A DNA stretch of 37,871 nucleotides from Flavobacteriaceae bacterium (GCA_014763515.1 JACXVH010000001.1:1-37871); one strand, 5' to 3'. Counted from the first letter of the stretch, positions 7,721 to 15,660 are shown. A program made the numbers and translations. Notes: generated by a model from the letters alone, not told the origin.

Positions 7721-8294
7721 AATAAGGAGAAATCATGATATAAACTACAACACCTGTAATGGCAACGTAAAGCCAGATTGGGAATGTTATTTTGGCTATT
7801 TTTTTATGTTTGTCAAATCGTTGTGCCAATGCTTTTACGTAAGTAATTAAAACTAAAGGTATAATTGCTATTGACAACAAAATATGAGTAAATAAAATAA
7901 AGTAATAGATATAACGAAATGATCCTAAAACCTCTTTTTCAGATTCTTCTAAAACACCATTTAAATTAGCATCTCCAAAATAAGTCGTATCTGATGTCAT
8001 GTGATAAGCTACATACATAACTAAGAAAACTAATGAACAAGCAATTGCAACTTTCATTAACAACTCATGTAATTGTCTGTTGCCATTTTTAATTGCCATT
8101 ACCGCAAAAACTAAAACGGCTGCTGTGATTCCGTTAATTGTAGCATAAATTGGGGGTAAAAAACTAAGCGGCTCTACATCAAAGCCCATTTTTCTTAGAT
8201 TTACACCAAATAAAACCGCTACTACTACTGGTATAATAACTGATAAAGCAATAATCAATTTATTGTATTTTGTTTCAATAGTATTGTTTCCCAT
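7710..8294 (-). CDS. DUF420 membrane protein, CtaM-like oxidase assembly factor
   Basis: The 194-residue protein has five or so membrane helices and the DUF420 hallmarks: PPIYATINGITAAVLVFA, then RQLHELLMKVA, a His in YVAYHMTSDTTYFG, and HILLSIAIIPLVLIT followed by HKKIAKITFPIWLYVAITG. In Firmicutes the DUF420 protein CtaM is needed to mature heme-copper oxidases, and conserved His residues in helices are suspected cofactor ligands. The gene follows the SCO gene by 2 bases and overlaps the next gene, so it belongs to an oxidase-assembly operon here. The family call is firm; the biochemical role in this phylum is inference. Confidence 0.88.
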   Translation of the reverse strand: MGNNTIETKYNKLIIALSVIIPVVVAVLFGVNLRKMGFDVEPLSFLPPIYATINGITAAVLVFAVMAIKNGNRQLHELLMKVAIACSLVFLVMYVAYHMTSDTTYFGDANLNGVLEESEKEVLGSFRYIYYFILFTHILLSIAIIPLVLITYVKALAQRFDKHKKIAKITFPIWLYVAITGVVVYIMISPYYAN

Positions 8295-8296
8295 AA

Positions 8297-8923
8297 TTAT
8301 TCTTGTAATAATTTTTTAATATCTTCAATAATATTTTTTACTCCTACCTGATCAATTCCATCGTAATATAAAATTGGATTTCCGTATTGATCCGTTCTAC
8401 AACGAATATTTCCTTCTTTGTCTACAAGTGCAAACATGCCAGAATGTTCAAAACCACCCATTGCTTTTTTATTTTCGCCAGCATACATATTGAAACCTTT
8501 GTTAGCCAACTCATAGATGTAATCTTTATTACCTGTAAGAAAATTCCAATTAGCGTGTTTTACACCTAAAATTTCAGCATGTTCTTTTAAAACTTTTGGT
8601 GTATCATAATCAGGATTAATGGTTATTGATACAATTCCAAAATCTTTTTCATTTAAAAACTCATCTTGAATTTTCAACATATTTTGATTCATTTTAGGAC
8701 AAATCGTAGGGCAAGTTGAAAAGAAAAACTCAATTACATAAACTTTACCTAAATAATCTTTATCAGAAATCTTTTTATCATCTTGATTAGTTAGTTCAAA
8801 ACTTGGTGCTGAGCCAATCTCATACAAATCAGATTTAGAATAATAACGTGCATTTATTTCCTTAACTACCCAGATTCCAAAAATTAAAATAATAAACGCT
8901 AAACCTATATATGACTTTTTCAT
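8297..8923 (-). CDS. SCO1/SenC-family copper chaperone for cytochrome c oxidase
   Basis: This 208-residue protein has an N-terminal anchor (about residues 5-22) and a thioredoxin fold facing the periplasm. The copper-binding set is complete: Cys71 and Cys75 in STCPTICPKM, and His160 in GGFEHSGMF. SCO proteins deliver copper to, or reduce, the CuA site of oxidase subunit II, which is encoded at 32159-33307. The next gene (DUF420) starts 2 bases after the stop, and the upstream SCO-like gene ends 1 base before the start, so all are one transcript. Length and motif spacing are normal for the family. Confidence 0.94.
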   Translation of the reverse strand: MKKSYIGLAFIILIFGIWVVKEINARYYSKSDLYEIGSAPSFELTNQDDKKISDKDYLGKVYVIEFFFSTCPTICPKMNQNMLKIQDEFLNEKDFGIVSITINPDYDTPKVLKEHAEILGVKHANWNFLTGNKDYIYELANKGFNMYAGENKKAMGGFEHSGMFALVDKEGNIRCRTDQYGNPILYYDGIDQVGVKNIIEDIKKLLQE

Positions 8924-8924
8924 C

Positions 8925-9620
8925 TTATTTATTTTCTAATTCCTCTGTAATTTTATCTCTAAACTCGTCTTTACGAGAATTCTTTTTTAAAGCAAGTCGA
9001 TATTCTCGCAAAATAATCTTTACATCATCAGACATTTCATTATGAAGATCAGCCGAAGACATAGTATTATAACTTTCTCTGTACTCTTCTTCCCCTTTTT
9101 TATTTTTACCTTTTCTACCGCGATGATTAATATTCTTATCGAGTATTATAACATTTGGTGTTCCCAAATTATGATCTAAAGTAGTTTGTAACTTAAATGA
9201 ATTATAATATTCTTGAATGTCTTCTTTCGATGCAAAAACAAAATGCCAACCCGAAAGATCATCTGATACTAATTTAAATTTATCTAAAATTTCTTTACAA
9301 TCCTTTTCAGTTCCAATGGGCGCTATCATTACAAATTGAAAATCTTTGAAACCAAAATATTTATTATAAATTTTTTGATTTAAATTAAAAAGGTTGGTTT
9401 TATTCTCAAAAACTTCGGCACCAACAAATCCTAAGATGGTGATTTTATCTTTTAATTGAACAGTCTCTCCGTCAAGAGTTTTCCATGTTGCTGAAATTTC
9501 TTTATTACTTTCCGATAAAGTAGGCAAAAACAAAGCGTTGTGTTTTGCAGAAGCAAAAATTAAATACGTAACTATAGGAAATATAAAGAGAATTATTAAG
9601 ACAATTTTATTCTTATTCAT
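8925..9620 (-). CDS. Membrane-anchored SCO-like (thioredoxin-fold) protein without the copper cysteines
   Basis: The ATG at 9620 gives a 231-residue protein beginning MNKNKIVLIILFIFPIVTYL, a clean membrane anchor; an earlier in-frame start at 9647 adds only nine residues. The following domain resembles its neighbour SCO: WKTLDGETVQLKDKITILGF corresponds to the strand before the SCO copper loop, and LDHNLGTPNVIILDKN to the strand carrying the SCO histidine. At the copper loop it reads GAEVFENKT, with no cysteine. The only cysteine is Cys108. His150 aligns with the SCO copper histidine. The charged tail from about residue 165 is Lys/Glu-rich. No function is known to me; it is first in the SCO operon and ends 1 base before it. 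Confidence 0.7.
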   Translation of the reverse strand: MNKNKIVLIILFIFPIVTYLIFASAKHNALFLPTLSESNKEISATWKTLDGETVQLKDKITILGFVGAEVFENKTNLFNLNQKIYNKYFGFKDFQFVMIAPIGTEKDCKEILDKFKLVSDDLSGWHFVFASKEDIQEYYNSFKLQTTLDHNLGTPNVIILDKNINHRGRKGKNKKGEEEYRESYNTMSSADLHNEMSDDVKIILREYRLALKKNSRKDEFRDKITEELENK

Positions 9621-9636
9621 TGAGTAATATTTCTCA

Positions 9637-9644
9637 CAAAAATA
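9637..9644 (-). promoter_or_regulatory. Candidate -7 box of the SCO operon
   Basis: The minus strand reads TATTTTTG, an exact TAnnTTTG match, 16 bases before the ATG at 9620. It abuts the T-tract of the terminator just upstream, so one short spacer ends the cox unit and starts the SCO unit. Confidence 0.5.
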
Positions 9645-9645
9645 C

Positions 9646-9674
9646 AAAAAAAAATCCCGATTAAATCGGGATTT
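9646..9674 (-). terminator. Terminator of the ctaB-cox3-cox3-cox4 unit
   Basis: A 10-bp stem (9652-9661 with 9665-9674, core ATCCCGAT/ATCGGGAT) with a 3-base loop is followed on the minus strand by nine T residues. It lies 17 bases after the subunit IV stop codon. Confidence 0.92.
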
Positions 9675-9691
9675 AATATGTTAAATTCTAA

Positions 9692-10042
9692 TTAGAATAT
9701 CCATTTTAAATATCCATGTTTGTAAACTTCAAAAACATAGTCTCCTTCTACTAAAAGAATAAATGATAAATAAATAATTAAGAAAACTGCAGTCCAAACC
9801 ACTGATCTTCTAAACCATTTTTTTTCACCCTCCATGTGCATGAAAGCCCAAGTAATGAAATATGCTTTAACTAAAGTTAAGATTAAGAAAATCCAGTTAA
9901 GTGGACTAGTTCCTAAAATACTTGTCATATGCAAACCATCTGGTTTAACAATACCTAATGCTACTTCAACAATTGTAACAAGAGATAAAATTCCAAAAAC
10001 TAACCAGATTCTTTTTGTATTTGATTCGTGTGCGTGTGCCAT
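9692..10042 (-). CDS. Cytochrome c oxidase subunit IV family protein
   Basis: This small, 116-residue protein has three predicted membrane helices (about 11-29, 46-66 and 78-100). The pattern HESNTKRIWLVFGILSLVTIVEVALG, then WIFLILTLVKAYFITWAFMHM and a final hydrophobic stretch, is typical of the prokaryotic subunit IV family (COX4_pro, CyoD-like). Such subunits sit on the outside of the oxidase core and help stability or assembly. It starts 20 bases after the stop of the long subunit III gene and ends the unit before a terminator. The ATG at 10042 agrees with the usual short His-containing start (MAHAHE). Confidence 0.88.
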   Translation of the reverse strand: MAHAHESNTKRIWLVFGILSLVTIVEVALGIVKPDGLHMTSILGTSPLNWIFLILTLVKAYFITWAFMHMEGEKKWFRRSVVWTAVFLIIYLSFILLVEGDYVFEVYKHGYLKWIF

Positions 10043-10062
10043 AATCGATAAATCTTAATAAA

Positions 10063-11034
10063 TTAAACTAGGTAGAAGAATGTGAATACAAACACCCATA
10101 CTAAATCGACAAAGTGCCAGTACAATCCAACTTTTTCAACCATTTCATAACTTTTTCTTTTCTCGTAAGTTCCTAATAAAACATTGAAGAATATAATTAC
10201 ATTAATTACAACTCCAGAGAATACGTGGAAACCGTGGAAACCAGTAATAAAGAAGAAGAAGTTAGCAAATAATTTATGACCGTACTCATTGCGAACTAAA
10301 TTAGCACCTTCAACAACATATTTTGCATCGCCTAATCTTTTTAAAGATTCCTCACGATTTAAAACTACTTTCTTTTTATCTACAATTTGCTCAGTTCTTA
10401 TTAATAAATCAGGGTTTGCTTTAAATCCTTCAACAATTTCATTCACTGAGTATGAAGGCAAATTAGGCTCACTCATGAACCAAACACCTTTATCGCGGCT
10501 TAAATGTTCTCTTTCTTCTGGTAATACCTTTGCAAATTCAGCTAAAGAAACTCTCTCACCTTCTTTAGTTACAAATTGTAAAATTGATCCTCCTTTAGTT
10601 TCAATTGCACCAAACTCTCCATTGATGAAATTTTTCCACTCCCAAGCTTGAGAACCTAAGAATATTAAACCTCCAACGATAGTTAATGCCATGTAAATTG
10701 CAACTTTTGTCTTCTTTAAATGATGTCCTGCATCTACAGCAAGAACCATAGTTACAGAAGAAAAGATAAGTATAAAAGTCATCAACGCCACATAATACAT
10801 AGGTGCATCTACACCGTGTAAAAATGGAAAGTGCGTAAACACTTCGTCTGCAATAGGCCAAGTTTCAATAAATTTAAATCTTGAAAAACCATAAGCTGCT
10901 AGAAATCCTGAAAATGTTAATGCATCTGATAAGATGAAATACCACATCATCATTTTTCCATAGGTTGCTCCTAATGGTCCTGGACCGCCATCTAATATTG
11001 CGTATTCATCATGAGTAATAACTGTCGCTCCCAT
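10063..11034 (-). CDS. Cytochrome c oxidase subunit III with a large periplasmic insertion
   Basis: The 323-residue protein contains subunit III signatures: MMMWYFILSDALTFSGFLAAY near the N-terminus, GSQAWEWKNFI before the third-fourth helix region, then FFFFITGFHGFHVFSGVV and YWHFVDLVWVFVFTFFYLV at the C-terminus. Between WEWKNFI (about residue 136) and FFFFITGFHGFHV (about 258) is a hydrophilic stretch of about 110 residues that ordinary subunit III proteins lack, which explains the length. Subunit III supports proton-pump stability of heme-copper oxidases. The gene follows a second, shorter subunit III gene by 46 bases and precedes subunit IV. The ATG at 11034 is well supported. Confidence 0.92.
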   Translation of the reverse strand: MGATVITHDEYAILDGGPGPLGATYGKMMMWYFILSDALTFSGFLAAYGFSRFKFIETWPIADEVFTHFPFLHGVDAPMYYVALMTFILIFSSVTMVLAVDAGHHLKKTKVAIYMALTIVGGLIFLGSQAWEWKNFINGEFGAIETKGGSILQFVTKEGERVSLAEFAKVLPEEREHLSRDKGVWFMSEPNLPSYSVNEIVEGFKANPDLLIRTEQIVDKKKVVLNREESLKRLGDAKYVVEGANLVRNEYGHKLFANFFFFITGFHGFHVFSGVVINVIIFFNVLLGTYEKRKSYEMVEKVGLYWHFVDLVWVFVFTFFYLV

Positions 11035-11075
11035 AAAATTTTTAAGTTGTTAAAAAGTTCCCAAATTTATTATTT

Positions 11076-11101
11076 TTTTTCTATTTGAAAAAATAGAAAA
11101 A
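11076..11101. other. A/T-only hairpin straddling the stop of the first subunit III gene
   Basis: TTTTTCTATTT and AAATAGAAAAA pair perfectly over 11 bp around a 4-base loop. The stop codon of the 11081-11674 gene is within the stem. No T-tract follows on the minus strand, so it does not look like a terminator; it may mark a processing or stability element between the two subunit III genes. Confidence 0.5.
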
Positions 11102-11674
11102 TAAAAACAAATATAACCAGATAAAATCCATAAAGTGCCAATACATCGCACTTAGTTCAATACCAAGGGTTTGAGTTGGTGTATATTTTTGTTTAAAATG
11201 ATTATAAATTACAAAAAAAAGCGAGAAAAAACCGCCAACAAGGTGAGCAATGTGAACAATAACAAACGCATATAAAAACGAAATTGTTACCGATCCTGTT
11301 GGCCCAGTTGGCACTAATCCTTCTGTAAATAAAATACTGAATCCTTTAAATTGAAAAATTACAAACAAGATTCCCAAGCCTAATGTCGCTAATAAAAAAA
11401 TCATTCCTTTAGGATTATCACCTTTTTTTACCATTTTTTTAGCCATCCAAAAAGTTACACTACTTACTAATAGCAAAATGGTGCTATACAAAAAAGTATC
11501 GGGCATTTCAAAATTTTGCAACCAATCTTTTCTCGATTTACTAACCACAAATCCGCTTGTTAATCCTGCAAAAATCATGACAATACTTATCATGGCAAAA
11601 ATCAACAACATTTTATAGGTTTTACCTTTTTGAAGGTATAGTTCTTGTTCTTGAGTTGTTTTAATATTTTCCAT
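11081..11674 (-). CDS. Heme-copper oxidase subunit III, short form
   Basis: This 197-residue protein has five membrane helices. It contains the subunit III ending (ELSAMYWHFMDFIWLYLFLFFYFFK) and the central HIAHLVGGFFSLFFVIYNH segment, as well as KMLLIFAMISIVMIFAGLTSGFV at the N-terminus. Five-helix subunit III is usual for bacterial aa3- and bo3-type oxidases. It begins 1 base after ctaB ends (stop codon of ctaB at 11676), so the two are coupled. A second, longer subunit III gene follows. Both subunit III-like proteins probably belong to one oxidase, since only one cox1/cox2 pair is in the window, but this is inference. Confidence 0.88.
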   Translation of the reverse strand: MENIKTTQEQELYLQKGKTYKMLLIFAMISIVMIFAGLTSGFVVSKSRKDWLQNFEMPDTFLYSTILLLVSSVTFWMAKKMVKKGDNPKGMIFLLATLGLGILFVIFQFKGFSILFTEGLVPTGPTGSVTISFLYAFVIVHIAHLVGGFFSLFFVIYNHFKQKYTPTQTLGIELSAMYWHFMDFIWLYLFLFFYFFK

Positions 11675-11675
11675 T

Positions 11676-12578
11676 TTATCTTAAAAACTTATCTACAATA
11701 TAAACAATTTGCAATAGCGTAATATAAGAAACACTTACAATCATTAATTTTCTAGCCGCCATTTTATCCATTTCTCTATACAATTTTAAAGCATAATAAA
11801 GCATCCAAAATCCTAAAAGCACTACAATTACTGCCGAAATTTTAGTTAAAAACAACTTACCTGTAAAACCGAAAGCTGGAATTATTGAGGCTAAAATTGT
11901 CCAAATAGTATAGAATATAATTTGAAACGCTGTTTTCTTATCTTTTTTACCTGTAGGCAACATAAAAAAACCAGCCTTTTCATAATCTTCATACAAAAAC
12001 CAACCGATGGCCCAAAAATGTGGAAATTGCCAAAAAAACTGAACTATAAAAAGCGTTCCTGCTTCTATTCCAAAATGACCTGTTGCAGCAACCCAACCTA
12101 ACATAAAAGGTATTGCTCCTGGAAAAGCCCCAACAAAAACAGACAAAGGCGTTTTTGTCTTTAAAGGCGTATATAAAAACACATACATAAAAATAGAAAT
12201 AGCTCCAAACATTGCTGTTTTTGGATTTACTGCAAATAAAATTGACAATCCCAATACAGTTAAAACTATCCCTAAAATTAAAGCATTTTGTGTTGAAATT
12301 AAACCTGCAGGTAATGGTCTATTTTTAGTACGATCCATTAAAGCATCCAAATCTTTTTCAATAATTTGATTGAAAACATTTGAAGCTCCCACCATGCAGT
12401 AACCTCCAATTATAAGTAAAAACAAAGTTACCCAAGAGTTCTCATTCCAATGTTCAACTCCAAGAACATAACCCGCCAAAGTAGATACCACTACACTAAT
12501 AGACAATCTTGCCTTAGTGATCGCAACAAATTTTGAAAAAAGAGTTGGTTGAGATATGGCGTTATTATTAGAACTCAA
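11676..12578 (-). CDS. ctaB: Protoheme IX farnesyltransferase (heme O synthase)
   Basis: The 300-residue UbiA-superfamily protein farnesylates heme B to heme O, the step before heme A for the aa3 oxidase encoded nearby. Two Asp-rich substrate motifs are visible: NVFNQIIEKDLDALMDRTKNRPLP (residues about 65-88; core N-x3-Q-x3-D-x-D-x3-D), and LYEDYEKAGFFMLP around 195-208. About nine helices are predicted. The start codon is TTG at 12578: no in-frame ATG exists upstream of the first conserved helix, and MSSNNNAISQPTLFSKF is a normal N-terminus for this family. It leads the unit with the two subunit III genes and subunit IV. An exact TAnnTTTG box lies 32 bases upstream. Confidence 0.93.
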   Translation of the reverse strand: MSSNNNAISQPTLFSKFVAITKARLSISVVVSTLAGYVLGVEHWNENSWVTLFLLIIGGYCMVGASNVFNQIIEKDLDALMDRTKNRPLPAGLISTQNALILGIVLTVLGLSILFAVNPKTAMFGAISIFMYVFLYTPLKTKTPLSVFVGAFPGAIPFMLGWVAATGHFGIEAGTLFIVQFFWQFPHFWAIGWFLYEDYEKAGFFMLPTGKKDKKTAFQIIFYTIWTILASIIPAFGFTGKLFLTKISAVIVVLLGFWMLYYALKLYREMDKMAARKLMIVSVSYITLLQIVYIVDKFLR

Positions 12579-12610
12579 AACAGTAATAAACCTTATTTTT
12601 TTATTGAGCG

Positions 12611-12618
12611 CAAAGATA
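12611..12618 (-). promoter_or_regulatory. Candidate -7 box of the ctaB-cox3-cox3-cox4 unit
   Basis: The minus strand reads TATCTTTG, an exact TAnnTTTG match. It sits 32 bases before the TTG start, leaving a leader of about 25 bases. The -33 region lies inside the heptanucleotide repeat at 12624-12658; there is no clear TTG. Confidence 0.55.
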
Positions 12619-12623
12619 CTAAA

Positions 12624-12658
12624 TTAGTGATTAGTAATTCGTGATTCGTGATTAGTTT
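12624..12658. repeat. Heptanucleotide repeat in the ctaB promoter region
   Basis: The plus strand reads TTAGTGA, TTAGTAA, TTCGTGA, TTCGTGA, TTAGTTT: five consecutive degenerate 7-mers. The tract lies directly upstream of the -7 box of ctaB and covers the expected -33 region. Confidence 0.8.
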
Positions 12659-12691
12659 TTTTAAGCATCTGGTAGAATTTCTTAAAAATAA

Positions 12692-12720
12692 AAAAATCCT
12701 AAATAAACTTTAGGATTTTT
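12692..12720 (-). terminator. Terminator after remB
   Basis: A perfect 12-bp stem (12692-12703 with 12709-12720; AAAAATCCTAAA and its complement) with a 5-base loop lies 7 bases after the remB stop. T runs are present on both strands, so it may work in both directions, but only remB ends here. Confidence 0.92.
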
Positions 12721-12727
12721 AATACTA

Positions 12728-14839
12728 TTAGTAATCGAAATACCAGTTAAACAAATCACTTCTAATTCCAATTGAAATCCAAGTAGTGTTTGACTTAACA
12801 GTTGTTGCTGTTTCAGCTGTTGGGTCAAAATTGCGATACAAGAAACTTCCGAAAACTTTTAAGTTAGAAGATGGATTAACTAAATATCCTAATTGCAATT
12901 CTGTTATAAAAATATTTGTTTTATTTCCTTGAGCAATTGTAACTCCTATGTCTCTAGGACGATTATCATTATAACTTAAGAATATATTTCCTCCATAATT
13001 ATAATTATCCGTTCCATCGTTAAAATCAAATCCTTTTTGACCATAAGTAACTTTCATTTCTCCGTAATATCTTCCTTTATAATATCTAGCTATTCCAACA
13101 AGTTCTCTAAAATTTCCTCCCCATTGATGCCCCATGCTTAAATTATTATGAGCATAATTTGTTAATGGATTACTATGTGAATAAACATATGGCCTTACAT
13201 GATTGTACTCTAATTGTAAAGTTAGATTTTTCACTTTAAAAGCATCGTAATATTTAGCTCCCAGTTGGTATCCAAACTTGTTTTTCCAACTCTTATCACC
13301 TGCTTTTACATCACCAATTGAAAACTCATCTAACAAAAATTGTCCATATAAATTAACCTTATTATTCCACTTGTATTTTGCAGTGGCACCTAAAACTGCA
13401 TTTCCTGCTTTAGAAGAAGAAGAAAATTCTACAGCTCTATAAAAAATAATTGGATTAATAAAATTTGCATCAAAACCTCTGTCATTTGTATTAGTCCAAA
13501 CAACATTTTCAAATAAACCGATATTTAATTTTTTAGACACATTATAACTTAAATAATGACTTGCCATATATTTTGTAGCATAGGTTCCATCCACAGTTAC
13601 TTCCGGACGAACATCTTTTAACCACATATAAGTATTCGTGTATTTTATTTTCCAAAAAGTAGTGTTAATTTTAAAATATGGATAAGGGCTTACACCATCA
13701 CCTTGTAATAAAGAACGATAACCATCTCCAATAAAGTTTCTACCATAACCAAGCTGCAAATCAAAAATTTCACTAGGCTTAAATTTAATATTAGCGTCCG
13801 CCATTGGAAAATCGTAAGCGTCATCTTTAAAACTTTTGGCAATACCAATACCAGGAATAATCGCAGGGTTTCCACCTGATGGCTTTATACTCTCTGAATA
13901 TGCATTATAATAATCTGCAAATCGACCTTGACTTTCATAAATAGATGCAGAAAAAGTTATTTGATTCCCTAAACCACCCTGAACATTTAAACCTCTAGTA
14001 TTAACAAAAGTGTTTGACGCTTCACTTTTTGTATCTTTTCCTATTCTAAAATCAACGATTGGATTTAATGTAAACCAATAATTTTCTCCCTGAATAGCAA
14101 TTAAATTCTCATTCCAAAATTTTCTTCCCAACCAACTTTCTTGGGTTTTTGACAACGATTGATAAGCCGCTTCAAAATCATAATATTTTGCTACTTCTGC
14201 ATAAGAATAGGGCTTTGTTGCCGTATGATTATTACTACCCACCTGGTTTATTAACGCATCGAAAACCGCATAATTTTGATGAGTAAATGCTAAATTTAAA
14301 GAACTTTTAAACTGTGGGTTGTCGAACTTTTTATAATTCTTAGCAACATCTTCAAACTCTGTTAATTCTTTAGAATTATCTATTAACTCTTTATTAGTTC
14401 TATCCTGACCTTTAGTAAAATCGGTTTCTGCTTTATACTTTTTGGGCTCTTGTAAAGGTATATCTATTTTTAAATTAAACTTTGCATAGGTTTTTCTACC
14501 CGAAAATGTAGCGGGTTTTACCTTCGGTAAAGCTGCAAATATTCTTTCTGTTTCCTTTTTTAAATCTCCAGATGGTGCATCAATATATAAGGGTTTAAAA
14601 TTACCCGTAGTATCAACTTCAAATACTGCATTGATAGTTCCATTTATTTTATTATCAGCTTCAGATACTTTGAAATTTTGAAAGACAAATTGCTGTATTG
14701 TATTATTAAAACACTCTTGTTCTTGTTCTCTAGCAACATTCTCACATTCAGAAAAAATCGGAAAATGTTGATTTTTATCTTGAGCAAATGCTACATTTGA
14801 AATAATAAATAAACCAAAAATTACTAAAAAATTTTTCAT
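12728..14839 (-). CDS. remB: Gliding motility protein RemB-like; TonB-C-like module plus outer-membrane beta-barrel
   Basis: The ATG at 14839 (1 base after the deoC stop) gives 703 residues and a good signal peptide MKNFLVIFGLFIISNVAFAQ; an upstream start at 14899 would overlap deoC by about 60 bases and spoil it. The first 110 mature residues (FPIFSECENV, QECFNN, VFEVDTTGNF, LPKVKPATFSGRKTYAKF) resemble a TonB C-terminal domain. The remainder is rich in aromatic, alternating strands and ends in FNWYFDY, with a terminal aromatic as in outer-membrane barrels. RemB was named in Flavobacterium johnsoniae as a gliding component. The name is by recognition of the family and locus (sprA, tonB and deoC nearby); the molecular role is not established. 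Confidence 0.75.
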   Translation of the reverse strand: MKNFLVIFGLFIISNVAFAQDKNQHFPIFSECENVAREQEQECFNNTIQQFVFQNFKVSEADNKINGTINAVFEVDTTGNFKPLYIDAPSGDLKKETERIFAALPKVKPATFSGRKTYAKFNLKIDIPLQEPKKYKAETDFTKGQDRTNKELIDNSKELTEFEDVAKNYKKFDNPQFKSSLNLAFTHQNYAVFDALINQVGSNNHTATKPYSYAEVAKYYDFEAAYQSLSKTQESWLGRKFWNENLIAIQGENYWFTLNPIVDFRIGKDTKSEASNTFVNTRGLNVQGGLGNQITFSASIYESQGRFADYYNAYSESIKPSGGNPAIIPGIGIAKSFKDDAYDFPMADANIKFKPSEIFDLQLGYGRNFIGDGYRSLLQGDGVSPYPYFKINTTFWKIKYTNTYMWLKDVRPEVTVDGTYATKYMASHYLSYNVSKKLNIGLFENVVWTNTNDRGFDANFINPIIFYRAVEFSSSSKAGNAVLGATAKYKWNNKVNLYGQFLLDEFSIGDVKAGDKSWKNKFGYQLGAKYYDAFKVKNLTLQLEYNHVRPYVYSHSNPLTNYAHNNLSMGHQWGGNFRELVGIARYYKGRYYGEMKVTYGQKGFDFNDGTDNYNYGGNIFLSYNDNRPRDIGVTIAQGNKTNIFITELQLGYLVNPSSNLKVFGSFLYRNFDPTAETATTVKSNTTWISIGIRSDLFNWYFDY

Positions 14840-14840
14840 A

Positions 14841-15584
14841 CTAATAGTCCGATTCTGAAACTTCTCCATTTGCGATTGCTCTTGCCGATGAAGTTCCAAT
14901 TCTTTTTACACCTAATTTAATCATTTCTACAGCTTCTTCATAAGTTCTTACTCCTCCAGCTGCTTTTACAGGAAGTGGACAAGAATTTTCGATCATTAAT
15001 TTTATTGTTGGCACAGTTGCGCCATTTGGCATTCCTGGTTCGGTTTTATAAAATCCTGTAGACGACTTTACAAAAACATTTTCGTACACATTCTCTTTGA
15101 AATTTGCCAGCACCACATTTTTAATTAATGCAGATAAACGTACTATTTCTTCATTTGTTAAAGCCGCTACTTCTATTATCCATTTTACAATTTTATCATG
15201 AGACAAACCTAGTTTAGTACATTGTAAAACTTGATTTTTAACATAATCAATTTCTCCACGTTTGAACGCTTCATAATCTACTACAAAATCTAAATCATCA
15301 ACATTATCTTGAATCGCTCTGTTGGCCTCAGAAATTTTTTCTTCTACTGAAGATTCACCTTTAGGAAAATCAATTACAGTTCCAACCGTTACTTTAGAAT
15401 TAGCATTTTGAATCATTTCTTTAGCTAATTTTACAAACTCAGGACGAATCATAATTAACTTAAAATCATTCTCAATCGCTTCTTGAATTGCAGCTGTAAC
15501 AACTTCTTTATTTTCATTTTCAGACAAACCTGCTTGTGCTGCCGTTTTTAAATATGTTGAATCTAAATATTGCTTGATATTCAT
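14841..15584 (-). CDS. deoC: Deoxyribose-phosphate aldolase
   Basis: The ATG at 15584 gives 247 residues starting MNIKQYLDSTYLKT; the longer frame from 15623 adds 13 residues that read through the terminator hairpin and is not credible. It is a class I aldolase with a TIM-barrel fold that cleaves 2-deoxyribose 5-phosphate to glyceraldehyde 3-phosphate and acetaldehyde. The Schiff-base lysine is Lys173 in VFVKSSTGFYK, the second active-site lysine is Lys207 in PVKAAGGVRT, and the acidic residue lies in DLDFVVDYEAF. remB follows after 1 base, so the two are co-transcribed, though there is no obvious functional link. Confidence 0.93.
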   Translation of the reverse strand: MNIKQYLDSTYLKTAAQAGLSENENKEVVTAAIQEAIENDFKLIMIRPEFVKLAKEMIQNANSKVTVGTVIDFPKGESSVEEKISEANRAIQDNVDDLDFVVDYEAFKRGEIDYVKNQVLQCTKLGLSHDKIVKWIIEVAALTNEEIVRLSALIKNVVLANFKENVYENVFVKSSTGFYKTEPGMPNGATVPTIKLMIENSCPLPVKAAGGVRTYEEAVEMIKLGVKRIGTSSARAIANGEVSESDY

Positions 15585-15610
15585 TTCTATTTTTATTAGA
15601 TGGTAAAAAT

Positions 15611-15640
15611 AAAAAAATCCCAACGAATTGGGATTTTTTT
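15611..15640 (-). terminator. Terminator after the frameshifted tonB paralog
   Basis: A 13-bp stem (core ATCCCAA/TTGGGAT) with a 4-base loop is flanked by A7 and T7 runs. It lies about 20 bases after the stop at 15661 and only 27 bases before the deoC start. It is symmetrical, so it could stop transcription from either side. Confidence 0.92.
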
Positions 15641-15660
15641 GTGTTATTAATTTATTTGTT

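Noticed and set aside
7644..7850. Plus-strand open frame of 68 codons
   Set aside because: It is antisense to the DUF420 and CAMC genes and is mostly made by the heptad repeat.
10601..10861. Minus-strand open frame of 86 codons in another frame
   Set aside because: It lies inside the long subunit III gene in a shifted frame; the Cys-rich peptide has no domain features.
12624..12658. CRISPR-like or mobile-element repeat
   Set aside because: The units are 7 bases in direct succession without spacers, and there are no cas or transposase genes in the window.
14840..14899. Longer N-terminus for RemB starting at 14899
   Set aside because: It would overlap deoC by about 60 bases and put about 20 polar residues before a perfect signal peptide that starts at 14839.
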